Source of the DNA: Mycolicibacterium neworleansense
GTDB taxonomy: Bacteria > Actinomycetota > Actinomycetes > Mycobacteriales > Mycobacteriaceae
Direction: 5' to 3'
Length of the DNA: 64,000 nucleotides
Assembly (NCBI RefSeq): GCF_001245615.1
Contig: NZ_CWKH01000002.1
Span: 434,001-498,000 of the forward strand
A program made the translations under genes and the position numbers. Below are positions 8,737 to 17,118 of the stretch, piece after piece. The notes below the pieces were generated by a model. It was not told the DNA's origin. It saw nothing but the letters and a program-made list of their open reading frames with translations, and searched no databases. Each line of letters begins with the position of its first letter. Position 1 is the first letter of the stretch.

Positions 8737-9414
8737 TCAGGCACGCGTTGCCTTGGCGACGAGTTCGCGTACGTCGAGCAGATGGTCTTCCATGGCCCGG
8801 CGCGCGGCGGGACCGTCGTGAGCCCGAACCGCATCGAAGATCTCCTTATGTCCACGAACCGATGCGCAGCGCCCGTATCTCGTGGAGTGCGAGTGCTTAC
8901 GCACTTCACCGGTCCACTCGCTGGCCATGGTCTGCAGTGCGGTAAGAAGTGGGTTCTGCGCCGCGTGCGCCAGCAGCAGATGAAATTCGACGTCGAGGCG
9001 AAGTGACTCTGCCTGCAAGAGATTCTCGTGCGACTTGTCGAGTACATCGCCCAGCTGCAGCAGGTTTGCCGATGTTGCCCGGTGTGCCGCGAGTTCGGCG
9101 ATCGACGGCTCGATGACAGAACGCAATTCGGCCGCATGCTCTTGTTCTGTCACTCCGCCCGTGATTGCAAGCAGCTCGTCGACACTCGCCGTCGGCGACA
9201 ACACGATGGTTCCGCGACCCCGGACACGCGAGACCAGACGCTTGGACTCAAGTTCGTGCATGGCCTCGCGAAGTGAAGATCGCGATACTGACATCGACGC
9301 CGCAAGCTCACGTTCCGACGGCAGTCTGGTTCCGGGCGAGATCTCACCGGTAGCGATGAGGCGCTCGAAATGTGCTGCAAGCGCGACCGATACGCTTTGT
9401 GGTCGCTGAATCAT
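8737..9414 (-). CDS. GntR-family regulator, FadR/FCD subgroup
   Basis: A 225-residue regulator. The N-terminal winged helix-turn-helix includes LPSERELAASMSVSRSSLRE and RGRGTIV, and the C-terminal all-helical FCD sensor includes SLRLDVEFHLLLAHAAQNP and GHKEIFDAVRAHD. ATG 9414 is used; TTG 9447 is in frame and has a GGGAGG upstream, so the protein may be 11 residues longer. It is divergent from the solute-binding protein gene and probably represses the ABC/RidA/amidase genes. The site TCGTGTTACGA in the shared gap fits the TNGTNNNACNA pattern of FadR-type operators. The inducer is likely the transported compound or a product of it. Confidence 0.88.
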   Translation of the reverse strand: MIQRPQSVSVALAAHFERLIATGEISPGTRLPSERELAASMSVSRSSLREAMHELESKRLVSRVRGRGTIVLSPTASVDELLAITGGVTEQEHAAELRSVIEPSIAELAAHRATSANLLQLGDVLDKSHENLLQAESLRLDVEFHLLLAHAAQNPLLTALQTMASEWTGEVRKHSHSTRYGRCASVRGHKEIFDAVRAHDGPAARRAMEDHLLDVRELVAKATRA

Positions 9415-9550
9415 CGGCGGGATCGATCCGCGTGCAGGTGCGTTCAAGTCGGTTCTGCCTCCCTGTTCAAGACCCAAGATAGGTCCGATGGTCGGGCCAA
9501 GCAGTCCAAAAACCGACGCTAGCCGTTTCCGGCGGAATAACAGTTTGTTA

Positions 9551-9568
9551 CTCGTGTTACGAGACACG
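9551..9568. promoter_or_regulatory. Predicted FadR/GntR-type operator
   Basis: CTCGT-GTT-ACGAG at 9551-9563 is a perfect inverted repeat whose core TCGTGTTACGA fits TNGTNNNACNA, the general form of FCD-GntR operators. A second overlapping repeat, CGTGT-TACGAG-ACACG, extends to 9568. It lies between the divergent GntR and transporter genes. Binding by the local GntR protein is inferred. Confidence 0.55.
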
Positions 9569-9676
9569 TTCCCGGCATGCTGCGCCGTTGGTGGCCACCT
9601 AATTTCAGTATCACTTGGCCGGACCATCCGGCCATGACCGCCCCCGCTCCTTCCGCGCCAGTGAATAGGACCTGCC

Positions 9677-10588
9677 ATGAAAAGCTCGCGCTGCACTGCA
9701 TTTCTCGCCGTTGTCGTCGGCGCCGGACTCGCTGGATGTGCGTCGTCGACCGAAGCAGCAACCACAGAAGAATCCAGTGAGTACGCCGAGCTGGCCTCGT
9801 CCGCAACTTGCACCGATCTGCGTGCCAAGAATCCCGACCTCAACGGCAAGACCCTCACTAACGCGATAAACCCGTACACGCCCGGATACGAAACGGTGAA
9901 TCCGGAAAACCCCAGTGAATACCAGGGTTTCGATATCGACCTCGGGAACGCACTCGGCGCGTGCCTGGGCTTCGACAACGACTACATCCCCGTCGGGTTC
10001 TCCGAACTCATTCCCACGGTCGCCAGCGGCCAAGCCGACTGGATCATCTCCAACCTCTACGCGACGAAGGAACGTGCTGCCGGAGGTGTCGACTTCATCA
10101 GCTACTCAAAGGTATTCGACGGGATCCTGGTGGCGAAGGGCAATCCGAAGAAGATCACGGGTATCGACACCTCGCTGTGCGGGCTCACTGTCGGGCTCAA
10201 CAAGGGATATGTAGAAGTTCCTCTCGTCGAAGCCGTGGGCCCCGAATGCACTGCGGCCGGACTGAAGGCGCCGACCGTAAGCTTGTTCGACTCAAGCGCC
10301 GACTGCACACAAGCGGTCCTGGCCGGCCGTGCGGACGCGTACATGAATGACATCAACACGGTCAATGGATTCGTTGCGGCCCATCCAGACAAGCTCGACT
10401 CAGCCGAAACCGTGATGCTCGACTACACGATCGGTATCGGGGTGCCACAGGGTAAGCACGAATTCCGCGACGCCATCCAGATGGCACTCACCGAGGTCCA
10501 GTCGAGCGGCCTACAGGACGAGCTTGCCGCCAAATGGAAGCTGACGGAGAACGCGATCGCCGAACCGACGATCCTCAGCGTCGGTTGA
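9677..10588 (+). CDS. ABC transporter substrate-binding lipoprotein (solute-binding family 3)
   Basis: A 303-residue polar amino-acid-type binding protein. The signal peptide ends in lipobox LAGC with Cys21 as the lipidated residue, so the protein is anchored on the outer face of the plasma membrane. The family 3 fold is shown by EYQGFDIDLGNALGACLGF and by IPTVASGQADWIISNLYATKERA. It delivers solute to the fused permease-ATPase encoded 56 nt downstream. Family 3 proteins bind amino acids, opines or related amino compounds. The RidA and acetamidase neighbours suggest an amide- or amine-containing ligand, which is inference. Confidence 0.9.
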   Translation: MKSSRCTAFLAVVVGAGLAGCASSTEAATTEESSEYAELASSATCTDLRAKNPDLNGKTLTNAINPYTPGYETVNPENPSEYQGFDIDLGNALGACLGFDNDYIPVGFSELIPTVASGQADWIISNLYATKERAAGGVDFISYSKVFDGILVAKGNPKKITGIDTSLCGLTVGLNKGYVEVPLVEAVGPECTAAGLKAPTVSLFDSSADCTQAVLAGRADAYMNDINTVNGFVAAHPDKLDSAETVMLDYTIGIGVPQGKHEFRDAIQMALTEVQSSGLQDELAAKWKLTENAIAEPTILSVG

Positions 10589-10644
10589 CATGCTGGCCAA
10601 AACCACGGCAATCCAATGCATATCGCCCGAGGCGAGGTGAACTC

Positions 10645-12177
10645 ATGGACAAATTCCTGCACTATCTGACGCTGCCGTGGCTGCTCGACGGCATGCTGTT
10701 CACGCTCCAGCTCACGTTGTACGGTTTCGGCGGCGGTATCGTGCTCGGCGCACTCCTGGCCGCGCTGCAACTCACCAGATCGCGGACGCTCACGGCGCTG
10801 GGCCGTACCTATGTCGTCATCTACCGCGGCACTCCCCTGATCCTGCAGCTCGTCTTCGTCTTCACCGCGCTACCCCACATCGGGATCACCCTGCCGCCCT
10901 TGGCCGCCGGATCGGTGGCACTCGCGATGAACGAAGCGGTGTTCGTCTCCGAGATCCTGCGCTCGGGAATCAAGGGCGTCGACCCGGGGCAATCGCTCGC
11001 CGGACGCGCTCTGGGCCTCGAACCCCGCAAGCTCATGCGTCGGGTGATAGCGCCTCAGGCATTCCGGTCGATGATTCCGGCCCTGGGAAACGAGTTCGTC
11101 TCCACGATGAAAAACAGCGCGCTGGCTTCGGTTATCGCGGTTCCAGAGCTCACCCTGCGAACGCAACAGCTCGCCTCGGCCACCTTCGACTATTTCTCGA
11201 TCTACTTCGCGACCGCCGTCATGTATCTCGCGCTCACCGCCGTGCTCAGCGTCATCCAGTTGATTCTCGAGGACGCGCTCAACCTGGACCGCGATCGCCG
11301 ATCACTGTTGTCGCGACTGGGGTTGCGGCGCCGGGTCAGCACGTCGGCCCCACTGCCGGACTCGGTGACCGCCGTCCCGGTGCCTGCCGGACGCCAGGAC
11401 ATCGGGGACACCATTCTCGAGATCCGCGACCTCCACAAGGCCTACGGCGAGAATCAGGTGCTCAACGGCATCACCGTGTCGGTACGACAGGGCGAGGTCA
11501 TTGCGCTCCTCGGGCCGAGCGGATCCGGAAAGAGCACTCTGCTACGCACGATCAACCACCTCGAGTCGATCGATTCCGGATCGGTTCGCATCGCCGGGCA
11601 GACGGTCGGCTACAGCCAGTCGGGCACCCCGCTTCCCGAGGGACAGATCGCGCAGGCTCGAATCGCCGCCGGGATCGGCATGGTCTTTCAGCATTTCAAT
11701 CTGTTCAAACACATGACGGTGAGGGAGAACATCGCCGCGCCGCTGCGCTGGATCCAACGCCTGAGCAAGGAGGAAGCAGCCGAGCGTGCTGATCTGCTCC
11801 TCTCACAGGTTGGGCTCGCGGACAAGGCCGGCGCCCTGCCGCACCGGTTGTCCGGCGGGCAGCAGCAGCGGGTCGGAATCGCGCGCGCACTGGCCGCGCG
11901 GCCCAGAATCCTCCTACTCGATGAGCCGACAAGTGCGCTCGACCCCGAACTCGTCGCGGAGGTCCTCGGCGTCATCCGCGGTCTTGCCCACCATCACGGC
12001 CTCACGATGATCATCGCGACCCACCAGTTGCGGTTCGCTCTTGAGGTCGCAGACCGGGTGGTCTTCATGGCCGGCGGAGTCGTTGTCGAAGAAGGCACCG
12101 CCGACCAGGTGATCACCCGGCCGCAGCACCCGGTGACCGCCCGCTTCGTCAACGCGATGCATCTGGCGGACGCGTGA
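10645..12177 (+). CDS. Fused ABC transporter permease and ATP-binding protein
   Basis: A 510-residue protein joins two normally separate subunits. Residues 1 to about 215 are a HisM/GlnP-type permease with several membrane helices and an EAA-type loop (AGRALGLEPRKLMRRVIAPQ). After a linker, residues of about 255-510 form the ATPase: Walker A GPSGSGKST near 288, signature LSGGQQQRVGIARAL near 402, Walker B ILLLDEPTSALDPE near 422, and the H-loop ATHQ. ATG 10645 follows GAGGTGA; longer starts are unlikely. It partners with the lipoprotein upstream. The stop overlaps the RidA start (GTGA). The domains continue in one frame with no stop, so this is a real fusion. Confidence 0.92.
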   Translation: MDKFLHYLTLPWLLDGMLFTLQLTLYGFGGGIVLGALLAALQLTRSRTLTALGRTYVVIYRGTPLILQLVFVFTALPHIGITLPPLAAGSVALAMNEAVFVSEILRSGIKGVDPGQSLAGRALGLEPRKLMRRVIAPQAFRSMIPALGNEFVSTMKNSALASVIAVPELTLRTQQLASATFDYFSIYFATAVMYLALTAVLSVIQLILEDALNLDRDRRSLLSRLGLRRRVSTSAPLPDSVTAVPVPAGRQDIGDTILEIRDLHKAYGENQVLNGITVSVRQGEVIALLGPSGSGKSTLLRTINHLESIDSGSVRIAGQTVGYSQSGTPLPEGQIAQARIAAGIGMVFQHFNLFKHMTVRENIAAPLRWIQRLSKEEAAERADLLLSQVGLADKAGALPHRLSGGQQQRVGIARALAARPRILLLDEPTSALDPELVAEVLGVIRGLAHHHGLTMIIATHQLRFALEVADRVVFMAGGVVVEEGTADQVITRPQHPVTARFVNAMHLADA

Positions 12178-12611
12178 TCTCAAAACAGAGCTTCAGTTTC
12201 ACTGCCACCGAAGGAATTCCACCACAGGTCGGGCCGTTCGCCCACGCAACCCGATGGGGCGACACCCTGTACGTGACGGGCCAGATGCCCACCGATCCCG
12301 CCACCGGCATGCTCGTCGACGGCGGTGTAGCCCGCCAGGCCAACCGAGTCATGGCCAACCTCTCGGCAGTACTCGCCCAGTTCGACGCCACGCTCGACGA
12401 CGCGCTGATGGTGCGCGTCTATCTCACCGACTTCGACGACTTTGACAAGTTCAACGCCGAATACGTCACGTGGTTCACCGGTCCGCTACCCAGCCGCACC
12501 TGTGTCGGGGTTACCGGCCTTGCGGTGGGAGCGGTCGTCGAGATCGATCTCATCGTCGGACTGTGCCAGACATCGTCCAATCCCCCACCGGCACCCATGG
12601 AGGCACCATGA
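12174..12611 (+). CDS. RidA/YjgF/YER057c-family protein
   Basis: A 145-residue RidA-family protein. Members form trimers and hydrolyse reactive enamine/imine intermediates released during amino-acid breakdown; some members are deaminases for specific catabolic compounds. Typical blocks are FAHATRWGDTLYVTGQMPTD and the late EIDLIVGL. The usual active-site arginine appears to sit in SRTCVGVTGL. It overlaps the transporter gene (GTGA) and the following amidase gene (ATGA), so it is part of the same translational unit. It probably detoxifies or processes an intermediate from the imported amine or amide. Confidence 0.9.
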   Translation: MISKQSFSFTATEGIPPQVGPFAHATRWGDTLYVTGQMPTDPATGMLVDGGVARQANRVMANLSAVLAQFDATLDDALMVRVYLTDFDDFDKFNAEYVTWFTGPLPSRTCVGVTGLAVGAVVEIDLIVGLCQTSSNPPPAPMEAP

Positions 12612-13730
12612 TCTTCCCCACCCTTCACCCAGGCGAAGGCCACATCGGTGGTGAGCACTACCTGCAATCACATCCCGACGATGTGCTCTGGGGATGGCTT
12701 CCCAACGCGCGGACAAAGCCCGTGCTTTCGGTGGCATCCGGTGAGACGGTGACGATCGATACCGTCAGCCATGAGGGCATCCTCGAGGACCAAGGACGAG
12801 ACCCTGTTTCGTACTTCGCACAGTTCGGCGTCCAGAATGTCCTCAAGGATGTCATCGACATTGCGGCAAGCCCCCTCGCCCATGACGACACATGTGGCCC
12901 GCACATCGTCACCGGACCCATCCATGTCGGCGACGCACTACCCGGCGACGTCCTCAAGGTTGACATCCTCGATCTCGCGATGCGTGTCCCTTACGGCTTC
13001 ATCAGCAGCCGGCACGGCTACGGTGCCCTCGTCGGGGAGTTCCCCGAGTTTCCGGACTCCGAGCCGGTGCGCGCGGTCGACCAGATCGTCTCCATGGGCA
13101 CCATCAGTCACTTCAGCTGGGTCGAGAAGCACCATGGGAAGCGTTACGGCATGCTGTCGGCGGGCAACGGCAGCATGCCGCACCGTGCGATTTCCGATCA
13201 ACCCGTTCCTCGGCATCATGGGAGTCGCCTCGGCAACCGAGGACCCCGTGCCATCGGTGCCGCCCGGGGACCACGGCGGCAATATCGACATCAAGCACGT
13301 TGTGTCAGGCTCGACGCTCTACCTACCCGTGCAGGTCGAGGGGGCCGGCTTCTTCACCGGTGATCCGCATTTCGCCCAGGGCAATGGCGAGGTCGCGCTG
13401 ACCGCACTTGAGGCACCCCTTCGGGCAACCGTGCGACTGACCATTCTGAAATCCGACGATGCCCGCGCAGCGATAGGGGCCGTCACGAATCCGGTTGTGG
13501 AAACCGCGACGCACTGGATCCCTACCGGTATGGACGCCGACCTTGACGAGGCGATGCGCATCGCCGTCCGAAATGCCGTCACGTTTCTCAACACTCGGCT
13601 CGGTGTCCCGCGCGACGTCGCCTTCGCGTACCTGTCGGCGGCCGGCGACTTCGAGGTGAGCCAGGTGGTTGATGCGGTCAAGGGCGTGCACTGCATGATC
13701 CGGAAGGCCGACTGGGCTGCTTGGTCCTAG
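12608..13730 (+). pseudogene. Acetamidase/formamidase family gene with a +1 frameshift
   Basis: The N-terminal part reads in one frame from ATG 12608 (HPDDVLWGWLPNARTKPVLS, DDTCGPHIVTGPIHVGD). The rest reads in the next frame (VRFPINPFLGIMGVA, PPGDHGGNIDIKHVVSGST) to the stop at 13728-13730. The switch falls near 13178-13190 and fits one extra base, possibly in the run ATGCCGCACC. Without it the protein would be about 373 residues, a normal acetamidase/formamidase releasing ammonia from short amides. It overlaps the RidA gene by 4 nt. A sequencing error is possible; if real, the enzyme is lost. Confidence 0.8.
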
Positions 13731-13832
13731 GCCGCCCGGGCTTCCCGAAGCCGAGCGACGAACTGACCTGCTCGCCGGTCAACTCGAGTGCTACCGTTGA
13801 AATAGGCAGCCACCAGAAACGGTTGACACTCA

Positions 13833-14123
13833 ATGATGAGCCCGTCACGACTACGTATTCTGCGCCCGGTACTGCTGGGCGCGGCGGCGCTGTCGGTCGT
13901 CATCGCTCCGACCGCTGTGTGGGGCCAGAGCTCTCCGGCGCCCACCGAAATCCAGGCTCAACCATGTGTAAACGGGGTCATTCCGTGGAACCCGTACGTG
14001 GTGAACTGCAATCTGCAGCCCCGGCCGCCCCGGATTCGCGGGTCGGCGCCTGACGCCGGTGCCATCATCGCGTGCCGGGACAGGCCGGGTTGCCTGGCCT
14101 GGTACATCAACGGGCCACCGTGA
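13833..14123 (+). CDS. Small exported protein of unknown function
   Basis: A 96-residue protein not recognised by family. Residues 1 to about 31 form a signal peptide with a positive start, the hydrophobic core PVLLGAAALSVVIAPTA and a likely cleavage after VWG or shortly beyond. The mature part is about 65 residues, rich in proline, with four cysteines (QPC, NCN, ACR, GCLAW) that could make two disulphides. Small cysteine-paired exported proteins of this sort are common in mycobacteria. ATG 13833 or the next ATG codon can serve as start. A short membrane-protein gene follows after 17 nt. Confidence 0.7.
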   Translation: MMSPSRLRILRPVLLGAAALSVVIAPTAVWGQSSPAPTEIQAQPCVNGVIPWNPYVVNCNLQPRPPRIRGSAPDAGAIIACRDRPGCLAWYINGPP

Positions 14124-14140
14124 CGATGTGAACGGACGAT

Positions 14141-14452
14141 ATGGGCAGCGACGAAGACGACGTCGAAAAGCGTTGGCACAACCCGCAGATGTTCCGATCG
14201 GCGGTGGGTTACGTGGTGGCGGTGGTTGCCGTCGCCGGGGTTGCCCTGGCCTTCTATGCCTTTGACCGTTCCACGCTCTCGGCCACGCTGGTCCCAACGA
14301 TCATGTTCTTCGGCGGAGTCGGGGCGTTCATCCGGACCTATCAGGTGTGGAAAGCCGAGGACACCTGGCCGATCTGGCAGGGTGCGGGCTGGTTCCTCCT
14401 GGCGTTGTCGTTGATCTGCCTGGCGGTGCCAGGCTCAGCGCTGCTCGCCTAG
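14141..14452 (+). CDS. Small membrane protein, probably three transmembrane segments
   Basis: A 103-residue protein with a polar acidic N-terminus (GSDEDDVEKRW), then hydrophobic stretches at about residues 19-40, 47-63 and 80-100. No family was recognised; it resembles the short membrane proteins found in many mycobacterial genomes. It starts 17 nt after the small exported protein and may share its transcript. Its last 18 nt overlap the 3' end of the convergent SDR gene. Function unknown. Confidence 0.7.
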   Translation: MGSDEDDVEKRWHNPQMFRSAVGYVVAVVAVAGVALAFYAFDRSTLSATLVPTIMFFGGVGAFIRTYQVWKAEDTWPIWQGAGWFLLALSLICLAVPGSALLA

Positions 14453-15310
14453 TGCACCTTTGTCGAGTTCGGCTTGTACAGCGCGGTTACGGTCGAGCGC
14501 CCTTTTCGCGAGGCGCAACGACAACTGCGGTGACAGCCGCTCCAGGTACCAGAACAGCTTCCACCACCCGGGCACGATGATCATCGCGTCACCCCGCATC
14601 ACGGCCCGCACCACGCGGTCGGCGAAAACGTCGGGATCCATGGGCCGCAACGGCTCCCACACCTTCTTGACGAAGTCTTCATCGGTGATCCCCGGGCCTT
14701 TGAGCCGGCCGTACTTGCCGCCGCTGAGGATCGGTGTCCGGATGACTCCGGGGCACAGCGCCGAAACCAGCACATTGTGACGCTCGGCTTCGACCCGCAG
14801 GGTCCGGGAGATGGCCACGACGGCGTGCTTGGTGGCGGAGTAGCTCGCCTGGCCCGCGCCGGTCATGAGGCCCGCCATCGAGGCGGTGTTCACGATGTGA
14901 CCACTGTGCTGCCGGATCATGACCGGATAGACCGCCTGGATGCCGTGCACCACACCACGCAGGTTCACGTCGAAGACTTCGTTCCAGTCGTCCAGCGTGT
15001 ACGTGTCGATCTCGCCGCCGACCCCGATACCCGCATTGTTGAACAGGTAGTCGATGCGGCCCGACTGCTCCACGATCGTGGCGGTCGCGCGCTCGAACGA
15101 GGCGAAGTCGCGCACGTCGAGTTCGATCGAGTGGGCTGTTCCACCACTGGCCCCGAGCCGGTCGGCCAGGTCCCGCGCGGCGTCCGTCTGTCGATCGGCT
15201 ATCCAGACCTCAGCGCCTTGGCCGGCCAGCCTTGCCGCGAGCGCCGCACCGATGCCGGATGCACCGCCGGTGATCACGGCGACCTTTCCCGATAAGCTCT
15301 GCGACCCCAT
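14435..15310 (-). CDS. SDR-family NAD(P)-dependent oxidoreductase
   Basis: A 291-residue classical short-chain dehydrogenase. The cofactor motif TGGASGIG is at residues 14-21, NNAG at 91-94, and the catalytic set is Ser144, Tyr157 and Lys161 (YSATK). The C-terminal extension of about 50 residues (MIIVPGWWKLFWYLERLSPQ) is amphipathic or hydrophobic and may attach the enzyme to the membrane, as in several mycobacterial SDRs. ATG 15310 is chosen because homology begins there; GTG 15340 is possible. It would oxidise or reduce a hydroxyl/keto group of an unknown, probably lipid, substrate. Confidence 0.87.
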   Translation of the reverse strand: MGSQSLSGKVAVITGGASGIGAALAARLAGQGAEVWIADRQTDAARDLADRLGASGGTAHSIELDVRDFASFERATATIVEQSGRIDYLFNNAGIGVGGEIDTYTLDDWNEVFDVNLRGVVHGIQAVYPVMIRQHSGHIVNTASMAGLMTGAGQASYSATKHAVVAISRTLRVEAERHNVLVSALCPGVIRTPILSGGKYGRLKGPGITDEDFVKKVWEPLRPMDPDVFADRVVRAVMRGDAMIIVPGWWKLFWYLERLSPQLSLRLAKRALDRNRAVQAELDKGALGEQR

Positions 15311-15557
15311 GGCCGCAGAATACGTTCGTTCTCGCGGCACCGCCGGAGGTTGAGTTTCTCAGGGCGGGATCACTCCATCATCCGAAAAAGAAGAGGCCCG
15401 TAGACAGCAGCGCTAGTACCTTGTAGGCGCGGTGACTACTGGGACCGCCGCCGGGATCGACGTAGGTGTTCGCCAATCTTATTGTCAGGAGCCAATTTCG
15501 GGGACCTCCAGCCGACCACTTGCCTACCACCAGAACATGACCGAGAGGAATTCAGTC

Positions 15558-16304
15558 ATGGACCTACCCCGTATCTTCACCATCCGCGAGAGCAGCCACC
15601 GCATCCACAATCCGCTGACTCCCGACAAGTACGCCGCCCTCGGCCAGGCGCTCCACCTGGCTCCCGGGACACGGGTGCTCGACCTGGCCAGCGGCTCGGG
15701 CGAGATGTTGTGCACCTGGGCACGTGACCTGGGCTTCACGGGCGCCGGCGTGGACATCAGCACGGTTTTCACCGAGCAGGCCCGCGCCCGTGCCATCGAG
15801 CTCGGCGTCGCCGACCGGGTGGAGTTCATCCACGGCGACGCCGCCGGCCACGTCGCCGACGAGCCGGTCGATCTCGCCGCCTGCATCGGCGCCACCTGGA
15901 TCGGCGACGGCGTCGCCGGAACAGCCGAGCTGCTCAGCCGTAGCCTTCGGCCCGGAGGCGTGATGCTGATCGGCGAGCCCTTCTGGCGTCGGACCCCGCC
16001 TGACGAGGCGGCTGCGCGGGCCTGCCACGCAGGTGAACTGTCGGATTTCCGGCCGCTGCCCGAGCTGCTGGAGCAGTTCGGCGAGCTGGGCTACGACGTG
16101 GTCGAAATGGTGCTGGCCGATCAGGACAGCTGGGACCGATACGCTGCGGCGCAGTGGCTCAACATGCGCCGCTGGCTCGATCAGAACGCGGATGACGAAC
16201 TGGCGCCCGAGGTACGCGCCGAGCTCACCACCGAGCCCGCGCGCTACGCCCGCTACACGCGGGAGTATCTCGGTTGGGGTGTCTTCGCGCTGATGATGCG
16301 CTGA
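15558..16304 (+). CDS. Class I SAM-dependent methyltransferase
   Basis: A 248-residue methyltransferase of the UbiE/cyclopropane-synthase-like fold. SAM-binding motif I is VLDLASGSGEML, followed by GAGVDISTVF as the acidic second strand and VDLAACIGATW later. ATG 15558 has GAGAGGA about 9 nt upstream and is preferred over ATG 15537. The protein lacks the long C-terminus of mycolic-acid cyclopropane synthases, so a small-molecule substrate is more likely. It is convergent with an SDR gene that ends 3 nt beyond its stop. The roughly 217-nt gap before it holds no evident gene. Confidence 0.85.
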   Translation: MDLPRIFTIRESSHRIHNPLTPDKYAALGQALHLAPGTRVLDLASGSGEMLCTWARDLGFTGAGVDISTVFTEQARARAIELGVADRVEFIHGDAAGHVADEPVDLAACIGATWIGDGVAGTAELLSRSLRPGGVMLIGEPFWRRTPPDEAAARACHAGELSDFRPLPELLEQFGELGYDVVEMVLADQDSWDRYAAAQWLNMRRWLDQNADDELAPEVRAELTTEPARYARYTREYLGWGVFALMMR

Positions 16305-16306
16305 CG

Positions 16307-17089
16307 TCAGGGCAAGATCGAGTCGACGTAGCCGCCGTCGACCCGCAGCGCCCCACCCGTGGTGGCCGAAGCCAGCGGAGAAGCCAAGTACGCCACCATG
16401 TTTGCGATCTCTTCGGGCTCGATCAGGCGCTGGATCAACGACTGCGGCCGGTGTTTGAGCATGAACTCCCGCTGCGCGTCATCCCACGACAGCGACTTGT
16501 CGACGAGCTGGTAGACGAAGTCCTCGACACCGGCGGTGTGGGTCGGGCCGGCGATCACCGAGTTCACGGTCACGCCGGTGCCCGCGGCCTCCTTGGCGAA
16601 ACCACGCGACACCGCGAGCAGCGCTGTCTTGGATACGCCGTAGTGGATCATCTCCGCCGGCGTCACGATCGCGGAGTCACTGGCGATCTGGATCGCCCGG
16701 CCCCAGCCCCGCTCGGTCATCCCGGGCAGGTAGCTGCGGATAAGTCTCACTGCGGCAAGGACATTCACGTCGAAATAGGTGCGCCACTGCTCGTCGGTGA
16801 TCTCCAGCGGCGGCACAGCACCGAAGATGCCGAGGTTGTTGACCAGGATGTCGACGTCGGGCAGCTGCCGTAGCAACTCTGCCGTCCCCTCCTCGGTCGA
16901 GACGTCGGCGGCCACCCCCAGAACGTCGAAATCGCCCAGCTTCGCCACGGCTTCGTCGACGCGGGCCGCCGTGCGGCCGTTGACGGCCACCCGCGCACCG
17001 CTACGGGCCAGTTGTTCGGCGATGGCCAGCCCGATGCCCTGGGTCGAGCCGGTGACGAGTGCGGTCTTTCCGGTCAGTTCGATGTTCAC
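16307..17089 (-). CDS. SDR-family oxidoreductase
   Basis: A 260-residue classical short-chain dehydrogenase. The cofactor motif TGSTQGIG is at residues 13-20 and the catalytic set is Ser137, Tyr150 and Lys154 (YGVSK). NNLG at 84-87 replaces the usual NNAG. The C-terminal LRVDGGYVDSILP is the typical SDR end. It lies 29 nt downstream of the fadD2 stop on the same strand, so the two are probably co-transcribed. That context suggests oxidation or reduction of an acyl or sterol-type intermediate, but the substrate is unknown. Confidence 0.88.
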   Translation of the reverse strand: MNIELTGKTALVTGSTQGIGLAIAEQLARSGARVAVNGRTAARVDEAVAKLGDFDVLGVAADVSTEEGTAELLRQLPDVDILVNNLGIFGAVPPLEITDEQWRTYFDVNVLAAVRLIRSYLPGMTERGWGRAIQIASDSAIVTPAEMIHYGVSKTALLAVSRGFAKEAAGTGVTVNSVIAGPTHTAGVEDFVYQLVDKSLSWDDAQREFMLKHRPQSLIQRLIEPEEIANMVAYLASPLASATTGGALRVDGGYVDSILP

Positions 17090-17118
17090 AAGGAGCTACT
17101 ACCACCGATGCGAGCAAA

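Noticed and set aside
9415..9978. N-terminal extension of the GntR gene to 9978
   Set aside because: It would run antisense through the lipoprotein gene and the promoter region; FCD-GntR proteins start near residue 1 of the chosen frame.
13178..13190. Programmed ribosomal frameshift in the acetamidase gene
   Set aside because: There is no slippery heptamer, stop-codon stimulator or clear downstream structure; mutation or error is simpler.
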